Assembly (NCBI RefSeq): GCF_009707865.1
Contig: NZ_WMBA01000053.1
Location: 1-58,089, forward strand
Reading direction: 5' to 3'
DNA length: 58,089 nt
Origin: Amycolatopsis pithecellobii
GTDB lineage: Bacteria > Actinomycetota > Actinomycetes > Mycobacteriales > Pseudonocardiaceae
The position numbers and the translations under genes were made by a program. Position 1 is the stretch's first letter, and each line of letters begins with the position of its first letter. The notes under the pieces were generated by a model. It did no database searches. It saw only the letters and a list, made by a program, of their open reading frames with translations, and was not told the DNA's origin. Below, piece after piece: positions 28,744 to 44,341 of the stretch.

Positions 28744-29328
28744 GTGACGTTCAGTGTCGGCGGCCTCATCGGCCTGATCATTCTGCTGCCCACGTTCGTG
28801 TGGATCATCGTGAGCCTCCTCCACCAGCCGATGTTCCGGTACATCCTGCTGCCCGCACTGGCACGCGAGAACGGGTGGCTGGTTCGGAAGAGCCGACGGC
28901 GGGCTCCTCGCGACCTGCCGGGCGACGGCACACAAAGCTGGGAAGTTCCCCTCCCGGACACCGTGCACGAGTTTCTCGGGCGCTACCGAGGACGCCCGGT
29001 GCACGGGGTCGAGGTCCGTGTCAGTCGAAAGACCGAATACAGCCCGGTCTCCGAATCGTGGGAATCGGTCACGCACTACTCCGTCGTCACGGTGGCGATG
29101 TCGGACAGGCCGTTCGACGGGTTCCATGACCGCAACCGGGTCGCGGCGCTCAACGGGGACCCCATGGCGCTGTACCCCGATTTCGCCGACTGGGCGCGAA
29201 ACCGCAAGCCCGAACACAACAAGAACGTGCGGCAGGACGGGTACGGCTTCCGGTCCATCAGCTGGCGCGGCGGTTTCCGGCGCAAGCGGATCCTGCGCGC
29301 GCTCGACGAGCTGACCGCGGACGCATGA
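28744..29328 (+). CDS. Unknown single-helix membrane protein, possible immunity protein
   Basis: A 194-residue protein with one N-terminal membrane helix (about residues 6-28, GLIGLIILLPTFVWIIVSLL), then a soluble domain of about 160 residues rich in aromatic and charged residues (HEFLGRYRGRPVHGVEV, WARNRKPEHNKN). I recognise no family. GTG 28744 lies eight bases after the WXG gene stop with a GAGG nearby. Its stop overlaps the next start (ATGA). Position directly after a candidate effector suggests an immunity or anchoring role, but this is inference. Confidence 0.6.
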   Translation: MTFSVGGLIGLIILLPTFVWIIVSLLHQPMFRYILLPALARENGWLVRKSRRRAPRDLPGDGTQSWEVPLPDTVHEFLGRYRGRPVHGVEVRVSRKTEYSPVSESWESVTHYSVVTVAMSDRPFDGFHDRNRVAALNGDPMALYPDFADWARNRKPEHNKNVRQDGYGFRSISWRGGFRRKRILRALDELTADA

Positions 29329-30065
29329 GCGCCGGCGAGCATCTTCTGGTCGCGGGCGTCGGTTACCTGCTGGCGATCGCCTTGCTGGTGGCGGGAATCC
29401 GGTGGAAAGCCACGGCAAGCCGGGCCAGCGTGGTGCTTCGGGTGCTGGCTGGGCTGGTGGCCACCACGACGACGTTGTCCTGGCTCGGGCCGGCGGCGAC
29501 ATCCGGTGGACCGGTCGGCGGCCTGTTCATGTTCCTGCTGCTGTTCGTGTTCGTGCCGTTCGTGCTCACGTACGCGGCCCAGCGCCTGCGCCCGTTGCGA
29601 AAGGGCGAGGAGCCGCTGTGGCCGTACCTGGTGGCCGGTATCGGCGGACTCGCGATGTTGGTGCCGGGCCTGGTTTCAACGGCCGATGGCGCCCTGCACC
29701 TGGTCGGTCTGGCCCATCACGTCGACCTGACCATCACCGACGTCGTCAACTCCACGGACCACAGGCGCGGGGTCAGCCTGCCCAGCACCGCGGTGTCCGG
29801 GGATTACCGGCTCGGCGGGCAGGTGCGGCATCTCGACGACTCGGAATGGCTCAAGTTCGGGCCCGACCCCGTGCCGGGCCAGGTCTACCCGGTGACCATT
29901 TCCCTGCTGTGGCCGACCGCGATGATCGAAAGCACCGAGACGGCACTGGTGTTTCTCGGCTTTGGCCTCGGCTGCTCGGCGCTGGGCGGCTACTTCGTTC
30001 GCTCGGCCTTCGTCCGCGAAAAGAAAAGATCCCCGGGCGGCAAGGCCCGGGGATCTTCCCGATGA
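29325..30065 (+). CDS. Unknown multi-helix membrane protein, last gene of the cassette
   Basis: A 246-residue protein with about five hydrophobic helices (near residues 7-26, 37-58, 64-86, 98-117 and 205-226) and an extracytoplasmic domain of roughly 85 residues between the last two (HHVDLTITDVVNSTDHRRGV onward). I recognise no family. It overlaps the previous gene by four bases. The last 12 codons lie in a strong hairpin (30026-30057) that acts as terminator for the opposite gene. Its stop codon abuts the stop of the 49-codon gene at 30066. Confidence 0.6.
   Translation: MSAGEHLLVAGVGYLLAIALLVAGIRWKATASRASVVLRVLAGLVATTTTLSWLGPAATSGGPVGGLFMFLLLFVFVPFVLTYAAQRLRPLRKGEEPLWPYLVAGIGGLAMLVPGLVSTADGALHLVGLAHHVDLTITDVVNSTDHRRGVSLPSTAVSGDYRLGGQVRHLDDSEWLKFGPDPVPGQVYPVTISLLWPTAMIESTETALVFLGFGLGCSALGGYFVRSAFVREKKRSPGGKARGSSR
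30026..30057 (-). terminator. Terminator hairpin embedded in converging genes
   Basis: A 12-bp perfect stem, AAGATCCCCGGG (30026-30037) with its complement (30046-30057) and an eight-base loop. On the minus strand it is followed by TTTTCTTTTCG, a good T-tract. It therefore terminates the small minus-strand gene best, while lying within the coding end of the plus-strand membrane gene. Confidence 0.8.
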
Positions 30066-30215
30066 TCAGTCGTCGTCCGGTTTCGCATGGTCCGGTTTAC
30101 CCGGATTCGGGTCCCGGGACAGGTCGATGGCCGGATGGCGCGGCGCCCCCTCCGGCGCGGCATGACGCCCCGAGCGCGGCGTCTCTTCCTGGTTCACCTC
30201 TTCGTCGGCGGTCAT
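30066..30215 (-). CDS. 49-residue small protein downstream of rpoC
   Basis: The frame runs from ATG 30215, preceded by AGGAGGGG at good spacing, to TGA at 30066. The product (MTADEEVNQEETPRSGRHAA start, PDHAKPDDD end) is hydrophilic, acidic at both ends and Pro-rich, probably disordered. It has its own terminator at 30026-30057 and lies behind the rpoC terminator, so it needs its own promoter in about 30220-30283. I recognise no family. The strong ribosome-binding site and dedicated terminator favour a real gene. Confidence 0.65.
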   Translation of the reverse strand: MTADEEVNQEETPRSGRHAAPEGAPRHPAIDLSRDPNPGKPDHAKPDDD

Positions 30216-30283
30216 GACACCCCTCCTGAATCTCGCGTACTCCTCCCGTGCGACACGCTAACCCACGCCCGCCCGAGTACGAA

Positions 30284-30319
30284 AAAGCCCCCGGCTCCAC
30301 AACGGGAACCGGGGGCTTT
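30284..30319 (-). terminator. rpoC terminator
   Basis: Arms 30284-30294 (AAAGCCCCCGG) and 30309-30319 form an 11-bp stem with a T-run at the end of the minus-strand hairpin (GGGGGCTTTTTC). It lies 11 bases after the rpoC stop. Confidence 0.92.
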
Positions 30320-30330
30320 CCGGACTACGG

Positions 30331-34242
<3,912 letters not shown>

Positions 34243-34289
34243 GTCGTTGCATCCCCTTGGGGTTGATTCGGCTAGAGGAGTCGGCTACC

Positions 34290-34324
34290 GGGTGGGGGGC
34301 ACGCGGGAGGTGTGCCCCCCACCC
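34290..34324 (-). promoter_or_regulatory. 13-bp hairpin between rpoB and rpoC
   Basis: Arms 34290-34302 (GGGTGGGGGGCAC) and 34312-34324 form a perfect 13-bp stem with a nine-base loop, starting nine bases after the rpoB stop. No T-run follows. It may be a processing site, a partial terminator that sets the rpoB to rpoC ratio, or an mRNA 3' stabiliser. Confidence 0.65.
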
Positions 34325-34333
34325 AGCGGCAGG

Positions 34334-37834
<3,501 letters not shown>

Positions 37835-37871
37835 GATGCGTCCTTCCGGGGACAATGAGCGGTGAGCAGCC

Positions 37872-37900
37872 GCGTTAGCAACTACTAATGCGACTGTCAA
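37872..37900 (-). promoter_or_regulatory. Candidate rpoBC promoter
   Basis: On the minus strand a perfect TTGACA (37900-37895) and TAACGC (37877-37872) are 17 bases apart. The predicted start near 37865 leaves about 30 bases before the rpoB TTG. The -10 departs from consensus at the last base. Confidence 0.6.
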
Positions 37901-38315
37901 GGGGTGCCGTGGTGCCCACTAGTGTAGCTGCCGTGCCCGGGCAGCCTAAAAGAGGGCAGCGCAAAGAAGCAGTCTAGCCCGAATGACGGGTCTTGTCGAG
38001 GGGCGCTCCCGATGGGGCCCAGATCTCGATCACACCGCCTTCAGGTACACCTCCACGCCTCATCTTCCGGCGGCTTCGCCCTCCCGCAGGGCGTCGCCGT
38101 CACGGGTAAGCGTGACCCTCCCAGCCTTCTGAGTCAAGATGCCACGCCCTCAACCCGCCGGTTGGCGCAATGTGGTCGCGGGGTGTACATGACGTGACTC
38201 GACACCTCCCACCAGCGGGTTTACCCGGCCGCTGGTTCGGGTGGAACGGCGCCAAGATCCCTCACGAAGCCCGCCGCGCTGCCCCGCGGAGCACTGCGGC
38301 GTGCCCCCGCGAAGG
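37901..38315. other. Noncoding region between rpoB promoter and Mce operon end
   Basis: No convincing gene is seen. Three hairpins occur: 38071-38099 (CGGC and GCCCT paired arms), 38099-38116 (GTCACG/CGTGAC) and 38211-38236 (ACCAGCGG/CCGCTGGT, 8-bp stem). The last lies about 80 bases after the Mce-associated gene ends and is the best candidate for the Mce operon terminator, though no T-run follows. The region may also carry sites upstream of the rpoB promoter. Confidence 0.4.
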
Positions 38316-39137
38316 TCAACGACTGGGCTGCGCGGACGGCGGGTTCGCCGGCGCCTGGCTCGGTGCGGCGCTCGCCGGGTTCTCCGAGTTGTAGGTGTCG
38401 AGCGCGGACACCTTCCACTTGCCGTCCACCTGCTGCATGTTCAGCCACAGCTGTGCGCTGCCGCTCGAGGTCTGGTTCTGATCGGTGCGCGTCGCGGTCT
38501 GGTCGACGAACACCATCACCCGCGCCCGGTCGCCTTCGAGCCGGACCACCGCGCTGCGGCTCGCCTTGACCGTGACCACGATCTTCTGCTGCGGCGCGAG
38601 CCGCTCGACCTCGCCCATGAGGCTGTCGTAGCGCGCCTTGACCTCGTCGTTGAGCAGCAGGTCCTTGGCCGCGTTCTGGGTCTTGGGGATGTTGTTGAAG
38701 TCGTAGGAGAACAACGTCTCGGCGGCGCTGGTGGCGGCCTGGTTGACCTGTGACGTGCGCGCAACGTCCAGCAGGGCGGTGTTCTCCGTGGCGTCGCTGA
38801 GCTGGCGGCCCTTGATCATGAAGAACACCGCGAGCCCGGTCAGCACGAGTGCGAGCCCGAACAGCACGCCGGCGATGATGAACGGGTTCCGCGGGACACG
38901 CTCGGTGGTCTGGCGCTCGGCCGGCTCGGCCACCGCCGCCTCGGCTTCGGCGAAGTCCGACGGCTTCGGCTCGCCCGCGTCCCGGCTCTTGGGCCGCGGG
39001 CTCGGCTTGCCGGCCGGGGAAAGCTCCTCCGGTGTCTCGATCTCGTCCTCGCGCGGGCGGGGGCTCGGCGACGGCCGGCGCAGGCCCGCTACCCGGGGCC
39101 GCCGTACCGAATGCTGCGGCCGGTTGCTGGATGGCAC
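38316..39137 (-). CDS. Mce-associated membrane protein (distal)
   Basis: A 273-residue Mam-type protein. It has a Pro/Arg/Glu-rich cytoplasmic N-terminus (1-80), one membrane helix at about 85-108 (NPFIIAGVLFGLALVLTGLA), and an extracytoplasmic NTF2-like domain (VNQAATSAAETLFSYDFNNI; VMVFVDQTATRTDQ). Mam proteins stabilise or regulate the Mce transporter in mycobacteria. It is the last gene of the operon, 19 bases after the previous Mam gene. The low-complexity N-terminus is longer than usual. Confidence 0.8.
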   Translation of the reverse strand: MPSSNRPQHSVRRPRVAGLRRPSPSPRPREDEIETPEELSPAGKPSPRPKSRDAGEPKPSDFAEAEAAVAEPAERQTTERVPRNPFIIAGVLFGLALVLTGLAVFFMIKGRQLSDATENTALLDVARTSQVNQAATSAAETLFSYDFNNIPKTQNAAKDLLLNDEVKARYDSLMGEVERLAPQQKIVVTVKASRSAVVRLEGDRARVMVFVDQTATRTDQNQTSSGSAQLWLNMQQVDGKWKVSALDTYNSENPASAAPSQAPANPPSAQPSR

Positions 39138-39156
39138 AACGAACTCCGTTCCGCGC

Positions 39157-39699
39157 TTACTGACCGCTGCTCACGAGCGGCACCGAACCAATCCGGGACA
39201 CCTTCCAGTCCGTCCCGACCCTGGTCATCTCGACCTCCAGCCGCAGCGGCTTCGGGACCGGCTGCTGCCCCTCCTGCGTGACCAGCGTGCTGATCGCGGC
39301 GAGGAAGCTGGCCTTGCCCGCGTGGTCGTCGAGCTCCTCGACGCCGATGTCCTGGACCGTCGTGGTGACCTTCGTCTTGGCCTGCGTCACCGACTGGCGG
39401 AAGTTGGCCTCGGAATTCTTCATCAGCGTCTGCATCTCACTGGTGGAGATGTCGCTGACCCGCTGGAAGAACGCGTCCGGATTGGTGTAGTCCACCTCCG
39501 TGTACGCCTTGACCGCGACCGAGCCCTGCTTGACGACGTCGTCGCGGGCCTGGGCGAGCGCGAGGTCGTCGTTGCCCGAGGCCGACCACCACCGGATGCC
39601 GAAGAAGGCCGCGAGGATGAACGCGGCGGTGACGAGCGCGGCCGTGCCGAGCACGAGATAGCGGCTGGTCGAGGCGCGCTCGGGGTCGTCGGAACTCAT
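39157..39699 (-). CDS. Mce-associated membrane protein (proximal)
   Basis: A 180-residue Mam-type protein with one membrane helix at about 14-37 (YLVLGTAALVTAAFILAAFF), then an NTF2-like domain (VDYTNPDAFFQRVSDISTSE; VGTDWKVSRIGSVPLV). ATG 39699 has GGAG upstream; a longer frame to 39990 overlaps mceF and reads as low-complexity Arg/Ser. It follows mceF by 37 bases. Confidence 0.8.
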   Translation of the reverse strand: MSSDDPERASTSRYLVLGTAALVTAAFILAAFFGIRWWSASGNDDLALAQARDDVVKQGSVAVKAYTEVDYTNPDAFFQRVSDISTSEMQTLMKNSEANFRQSVTQAKTKVTTTVQDIGVEELDDHAGKASFLAAISTLVTQEGQQPVPKPLRLEVEMTRVGTDWKVSRIGSVPLVSSGQ

Positions 39700-39736
39700 A
39701 TCCACTCCAGGGTAGAGAGCCAAGATCGGGCGCCCG

Positions 39737-40996
39737 TCAGCCGGGCAACGCGAGCAGCGCCGCGAGGCTGTTGAGGGACACCGCGGGCGAACCCGCGACA
39801 CCGGGCGTCGCTGCCTGCTCGGCGAGCTGTTGCTGCGGCCGGTTCGCGTTCTGGTCGAGCTGCTGCTGGTCCGGCGCCGTCGGCACCCCGTTGTACGGCG
39901 CGTTCTGAGAGCCGCGGACGTCGATCGGGCTGCCCGTCGGCTCGGCACAGTAGGCCTTGAAGTCCGGTGTGCGTTCGGTCGTGTCGGCACCGGTGCGGTA
40001 GTTGCCCGGGTTCTGGTAGCCCTTGGTGCACGGCGGCGGGTCGAACAGGTTGAGCACGAGGCCGAGGTGCGCGGTGCCGTCGCCAGGCACGACGCTGCGG
40101 GCCCCTGCCGAGAGTGCCGGGTAGGTCACCATCACCTGCTCGATGCCGCTTTGCCGGGTCAGCAGCAGGTTCGAGGTGGTCAGCAGGTTCGCGAACAACT
40201 CGGCGAGCCCCGGCCCGGTGTCGCTGACCAGCTGGTTGATCGACCGCGCGGCACCCGGCGCGGTCTGGATCAGCCGGCGCAGGTCGGGATCGGAGCTTTT
40301 CAGTGTCGCCGAGAGATCCTTGAGGTTCCGGCTGAACTCGGCCAGGTTCGACGCTTCGGCGTTCTGCGTGTCGAGCACCTTGCCGCCGGCGTCGAGCAGT
40401 TGCACGGTCTGCGGCAGGTTCTGCTGCGCTGACCTGGTGAAATCGCGCAGGGTGTCCATCAGGACCTGCAGATCGTTGCCGGTGCCGTTGAAGGCGTTGT
40501 ACGACTCGTCGACGACGGTGCGCAGGGCGTCGGTGGGCACGGATTTCGCCAGCCCGTCCAGGTCGCTGACCACTTGCTCGGTCGCGATCGGCGTTTTCGC
40601 CTTCTCCGCCGGGATGACCGTGCCGGCCTGCAAGTACGGGCCGGCATCGCCGGACGGGCGCAGGTCGACGAACTGCTCGCCGACGGCGGACCGGTCGGCG
40701 ATCACCGCCTGCAGGTCGGCGGGCACCTTGGGGGTGCCGGGGTCGATATTCAGCTCGGCCTCGAGCCCGCTCGCGGTGAGCCGCAGCGGACCGACGCGCC
40801 CGATGTTGTAGCCACGGTAGGTGACTTCGGCCCCGGTGAAGATGCCACCGGACTGGCTCAGCTCGAGTTTGACGGTGTAGCCGTTCTGCCCGAACATCTG
40901 CCCGAGGCCGGCGAACCGGATGAGCGCGTAGACGATCGCGACGACCGAGATCACCACGAACGCGATGAGCTGGATCCGGGTCCTGCGTATCAGCAT
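39737..40996 (-). CDS. mceF: Mce family protein MceF
   Basis: MceF is one of six MCE-domain subunits that assemble the lipid-conducting tunnel across the cell envelope. The 419-residue product has an N-terminal membrane helix (IQLIAFVVISVVAIVYALIR), an MCE domain at about 38-115 (FTGAEVTYRGYNIGRVG), long helical coils, and a Pro/Gln-rich tail. Its ATG overlaps the mceE stop by one base. Confidence 0.92.
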   Translation of the reverse strand: MLIRRTRIQLIAFVVISVVAIVYALIRFAGLGQMFGQNGYTVKLELSQSGGIFTGAEVTYRGYNIGRVGPLRLTASGLEAELNIDPGTPKVPADLQAVIADRSAVGEQFVDLRPSGDAGPYLQAGTVIPAEKAKTPIATEQVVSDLDGLAKSVPTDALRTVVDESYNAFNGTGNDLQVLMDTLRDFTRSAQQNLPQTVQLLDAGGKVLDTQNAEASNLAEFSRNLKDLSATLKSSDPDLRRLIQTAPGAARSINQLVSDTGPGLAELFANLLTTSNLLLTRQSGIEQVMVTYPALSAGARSVVPGDGTAHLGLVLNLFDPPPCTKGYQNPGNYRTGADTTERTPDFKAYCAEPTGSPIDVRGSQNAPYNGVPTAPDQQQLDQNANRPQQQLAEQAATPGVAGSPAVSLNSLAALLALPG

Positions 40997-42183
40997 CAGG
41001 CGCCTCCCCCGAGCAGGCCGAACAGGCTGCCGAGCCCGGACTGCGGCTGCGGCTGACCGGGGTTCGGCGCGGTGTTCTTCGGCCCGGTGTTCAACGGCAG
41101 CGGCAACCCGTTGCCCGATGGCGTGCCACCGGCGAGACCGTCCGGCAGGATGCCCGACAACGGGTTGTCCCGGCTGCGACCGAGGTTCTGCAACACGGTC
41201 TGCAGGTTCAGATCGATGTTCGCGTACAGGTTGAAGTAGTCGCCCTTCGCGCCGGCCAGCGCCGCGTCGGTGAACGGGTAGGTGAGCAGCAGCTCGAGCG
41301 ACTTCGGCAGATCCGAGCCGGCCTGACCGAGCTTCTGCAGCGTCGGCAACAGCGCCCGCAGGTCCGCGACGAGATCCGCCTGGCTCTTGGTGATGGTGTC
41401 GACGGTGACGCCGGACAGCCGCTGCAGCGCCTGCAACATCGTGACCAGCTGGGTGCGCTGCTGTTCGAGCACACCGAGACCGGGGCCGAGATTGTCGATC
41501 GCGCCCGCGAGCTGGTCCTTCTGTGTGACCAATGTGGACGAAAGGCGGTTGAGGCCGTCGAGCGCCCTGGTGATGTCGCCCGACTGTTTGTCCAATGTGG
41601 ACACCAGCTGGTTGGCGTTGTCCAGCAGGTTCCGGATGTCGGGTTCCCGGCCCGAGGTCGCCGAGTTCAGCTCCTTGGTGATCGTGTTGAGCTGCTCCAC
41701 CCCGCCGCCGTTGAGCAGCATCGACAGCGAGCCGAGCACCTCCTCCACGTCGACGCTGCGGTTGGTCCGCTCGAGCGGGATGTCGGCGTTGTTCGCGAGC
41801 GCGCCCTGGGCGAGATCATCGCCGGGCGAGGCCAGCTCGACGTATTTCTCCCCGAGGAGGCTCGACTGGCGGATGTTCGCGAGTGCGTTGGCCGGCAGCT
41901 TCACGTCACCGTTGATCTGCATCGTCACCTCGGCATGCCAGCCGTCCGGGGTGAGGCCGATGGATTCGACGCGGCCGACCGGCACCTCGTTGACCTTGAC
42001 CCCGGACTTCGGCACGAGGTCGAGCACGTCGGAGAACTGGGCCTTCACCGTGTACGGGTGAGCACCGACGTCGGCGCCGCCGGGCAGCGGGACGCTGTAG
42101 ATTCCGCCGAACCCGCACCCGGCCAGTGTCAGCGCGGCCGCGGTGACGACAGCAGTAACGCCGCTGAGCGCGAGGCGGTTCAC
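40996..42183 (-). CDS. mceE: Mce family lipoprotein MceE (LprK-like)
   Basis: The lipoprotein subunit of the Mce complex. A signal peptide ends in the lipobox Leu20-Ala21-Gly22-Cys23 (TLAGCGFGG), so the cysteine is lipidated and the protein is anchored outside the membrane. The MCE domain follows (FSDVLDLVPKSGVKVNEVPV), then helical coils. At 395 residues it ends in a Gly/Pro-rich tail. It overlaps mceD by four bases. Confidence 0.93.
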   Translation of the reverse strand: MNRLALSGVTAVVTAAALTLAGCGFGGIYSVPLPGGADVGAHPYTVKAQFSDVLDLVPKSGVKVNEVPVGRVESIGLTPDGWHAEVTMQINGDVKLPANALANIRQSSLLGEKYVELASPGDDLAQGALANNADIPLERTNRSVDVEEVLGSLSMLLNGGGVEQLNTITKELNSATSGREPDIRNLLDNANQLVSTLDKQSGDITRALDGLNRLSSTLVTQKDQLAGAIDNLGPGLGVLEQQRTQLVTMLQALQRLSGVTVDTITKSQADLVADLRALLPTLQKLGQAGSDLPKSLELLLTYPFTDAALAGAKGDYFNLYANIDLNLQTVLQNLGRSRDNPLSGILPDGLAGGTPSGNGLPLPLNTGPKNTAPNPGQPQPQSGLGSLFGLLGGGA

Positions 42184-43358
42184 TTCGACGCCCCCGATCC
42201 GGTCAGGTCCACGAACGGCAAGGGCAGCGGTGGCAGCTGGCCGTGTTGCAGCGCGTACGCGGTCTGGGCCAGCGAAGGCAGTTTCGCCGTACCGTCGAGG
42301 ATCGGCTCGACCTTGTCACACAGGTTGCCCACCGCGGCGAGCTGTTTCTGTTCCTTGAGCAGTCCGCACACCATCACGATCGGCGGCTGGGTCAGCTCGT
42401 TGAGGTTCGGCCGCGCATCGAGCGTGCCCGCGGAACCGTTGTAGGCGTTGGCCACGTTGCCGAGACCGACCGGCGCGATGTCGAGGATCTGGGCGAGCGC
42501 ACTGCGCTGATCGACGAGCACCTTCGTCACGCTCGCCAGGTTGTCCACATTGGACCGCAGTTGGTCGTGATGGGAATCGATGAACTGCTGCACCATCGCC
42601 AGCGTCGTGCCCAGCTGCCGCACGGTGGCGGCGAGATTGTCCTTCTCCCCCGCCAGATAGCCGCTCACGTCGGCCAGCTGCGACTCGAACTGCCGCACCT
42701 GCTTGTCGCTGTCGGCCAGGGTCTGCGAGAAGTTCGCGAGATTGCCGACGGTCGCGAACAGGTCGTTCTTGTTGCCCGACAACGTGGTCGACAGCTGGGA
42801 CAGCTTCGTGATCGTGTCGTGCAACGACTGGCCGTTGCCGTCGAAATTGTTCGACAGCGTGGTCAGCAGGTCCGACAGCGAGCCGTTCTTGTTGACCCCG
42901 TTGGGTCCGAGCGACTGGCTGATCTTGTCGAGGCTCGAGTACAGATCGTCCACCTCGATCGGCACCGCGGTGCGGTTGAGCGGAATCGTCGCGCCGTCGG
43001 CGATGATCTTGCCGCCGGTGTACGCCGGAGCGAGTTGCACGTAGCGGTCGCTGACCAACGACGGTGCGACGATCGCGGCCTGCGCATCCGCCGGGAGCGC
43101 GATGGTGCGGTCGTACTCCATGTCGACCCGCACCTGGTTGCCCATGGGCTGGACCCCGGTGATGGTGCCCATGTCGACGCCGAGCACCCGGACGCTGTTG
43201 CCGACATACAGCCCGATCGCGCTCGGGAAGTACGCCGTGACGTGTTTCTTGTTGGCGTCTTTGAGCGCCCACCACAGCACTCCTGCGACAACGAGGCCCA
43301 GCACACACGCGATCGCGACGCCACGCGCAAGCGACTGTCCCAAGCGGGTGTCCGTCAT
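42180..43358 (-). CDS. mceD: Mce family protein MceD
   Basis: The MCE-domain subunit of 392 residues has an N-terminal membrane helix (GVAIACVLGLVVAGVLWWAL), an MCE domain with VTAYFPSAIGLYVGNSVRVL and GVDMGTITGV, and long coils with repeated Leu/Asn spacing. Two cysteines near the end (MVCGLLKEQ, NLCDKVEP) probably pair. It overlaps mceC and mceE by four bases each. Confidence 0.92.
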   Translation of the reverse strand: MTDTRLGQSLARGVAIACVLGLVVAGVLWWALKDANKKHVTAYFPSAIGLYVGNSVRVLGVDMGTITGVQPMGNQVRVDMEYDRTIALPADAQAAIVAPSLVSDRYVQLAPAYTGGKIIADGATIPLNRTAVPIEVDDLYSSLDKISQSLGPNGVNKNGSLSDLLTTLSNNFDGNGQSLHDTITKLSQLSTTLSGNKNDLFATVGNLANFSQTLADSDKQVRQFESQLADVSGYLAGEKDNLAATVRQLGTTLAMVQQFIDSHHDQLRSNVDNLASVTKVLVDQRSALAQILDIAPVGLGNVANAYNGSAGTLDARPNLNELTQPPIVMVCGLLKEQKQLAAVGNLCDKVEPILDGTAKLPSLAQTAYALQHGQLPPLPLPFVDLTGSGASK

Positions 43359-44341
43359 TTCTGGTTACACCCCTCCTGGTTCAACGGGCCGACCGAAGGC
43401 AGCAGCAACCCGCAGATGTAGTTGTCGAACCAGTGCCCGTTGCCCACGGTGTTGGTGAACACCCGGATGTAGGGCGCGAACTTCGCGATGCCCTGCGCGA
43501 GCGAGTTCTGGTTGCGCTGCAGCATCGAGGTCAGCTGGTCCAGCGAGTTCAGTACCGGGGTCAGCTGCGCGTCGTTGTCGTTGATCAGCCCCTGCAACTG
43601 CTTCGACAGCTCCTGCGACCCGGTCAGCAGCGTTGAAATCGCTTGCTCCCGTTGGGAAATCTCGTCGAGCAGCTGGTTGCCGTCGGTCAGCAGCCTGGTC
43701 AGCTCCTGATCGCGGTCGGCCAGTGTCTGGCTGATCTGCTTGGTGTTCGCCAGCAGCTGCGACAGCTGGGTGTCGCGCTTGGCGACCGTGTCCGACAGCT
43801 GTTGCAGCCCGGAGAGGGCTCCCTTGAGCTCGGCCGGTGTGCCGGACAGCGTCTGTGACAACGTGTCGAAGCTGCGTGCGAGCTGCTGGGTGTCGATCTG
43901 GTCCACTGTGGACGAAAGGTCCCGGAAGGCGTCGAGCACGTCGTAGGGGGAGAGCGTGCGCTCCTTCGGGATCGTCGTGCTCGGGTTCAGCGTGCCGCTG
44001 CCCTGCGGGTCCAGCGCCAGGTACTTCTGCCCCAGCAAGGTCTTGATCTTGATGGCAGCGCTGGTCCGATCGCCCAGCCACGCGTCCTTGACCTTGAACG
44101 ACACCTTGACCTGCGCGCCGTCGAGGGACACGTCGGTCACCTTGCCGACCTTGACCCCGGCGACCCGTACCTCGTCGTCCGGCTTGAGCCCGGCCGCCTC
44201 GGTGAAGTCCGCGGAGTACGTCGTGCCGGCGCCGATGATCGGCAGGTTGTCGGCGTTGAGCGCGACGACAAGGCCCAGCACCATCAACACGAGGCCGACG
44301 ACCGCGATGGGCACGGGATTGCGCGACTGGAAGCTTTTCAT
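43355..44341 (-). CDS. mceC: Mce family protein MceC
   Basis: MCE-domain subunit of 328 residues. Start ATG 44341 (MKSFQSRNPVPIAVVGLVLM) overlaps the mceB stop as ATGA. An upstream in-frame start at 44431 lies inside mceB and is rejected. The membrane helix (11-28) is followed by the MCE domain (FTEAAGLKPDDEVRVAGVKV) and a coil of repeated QLS/TLA heptads. The last residues (CGLLLPSVGPLNQEGC) carry two cysteines. Confidence 0.92.
   Translation of the reverse strand: MKSFQSRNPVPIAVVGLVLMVLGLVVALNADNLPIIGAGTTYSADFTEAAGLKPDDEVRVAGVKVGKVTDVSLDGAQVKVSFKVKDAWLGDRTSAAIKIKTLLGQKYLALDPQGSGTLNPSTTIPKERTLSPYDVLDAFRDLSSTVDQIDTQQLARSFDTLSQTLSGTPAELKGALSGLQQLSDTVAKRDTQLSQLLANTKQISQTLADRDQELTRLLTDGNQLLDEISQREQAISTLLTGSQELSKQLQGLINDNDAQLTPVLNSLDQLTSMLQRNQNSLAQGIAKFAPYIRVFTNTVGNGHWFDNYICGLLLPSVGPLNQEGCNQK

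Noticed and set aside
38012..38197. Small plus-strand gene upstream of the Mce operon end
   Set aside because: The frame is Ser/Arg-rich with no ribosome-binding site and no third-position bias. It overlaps predicted hairpins in a noncoding gap.
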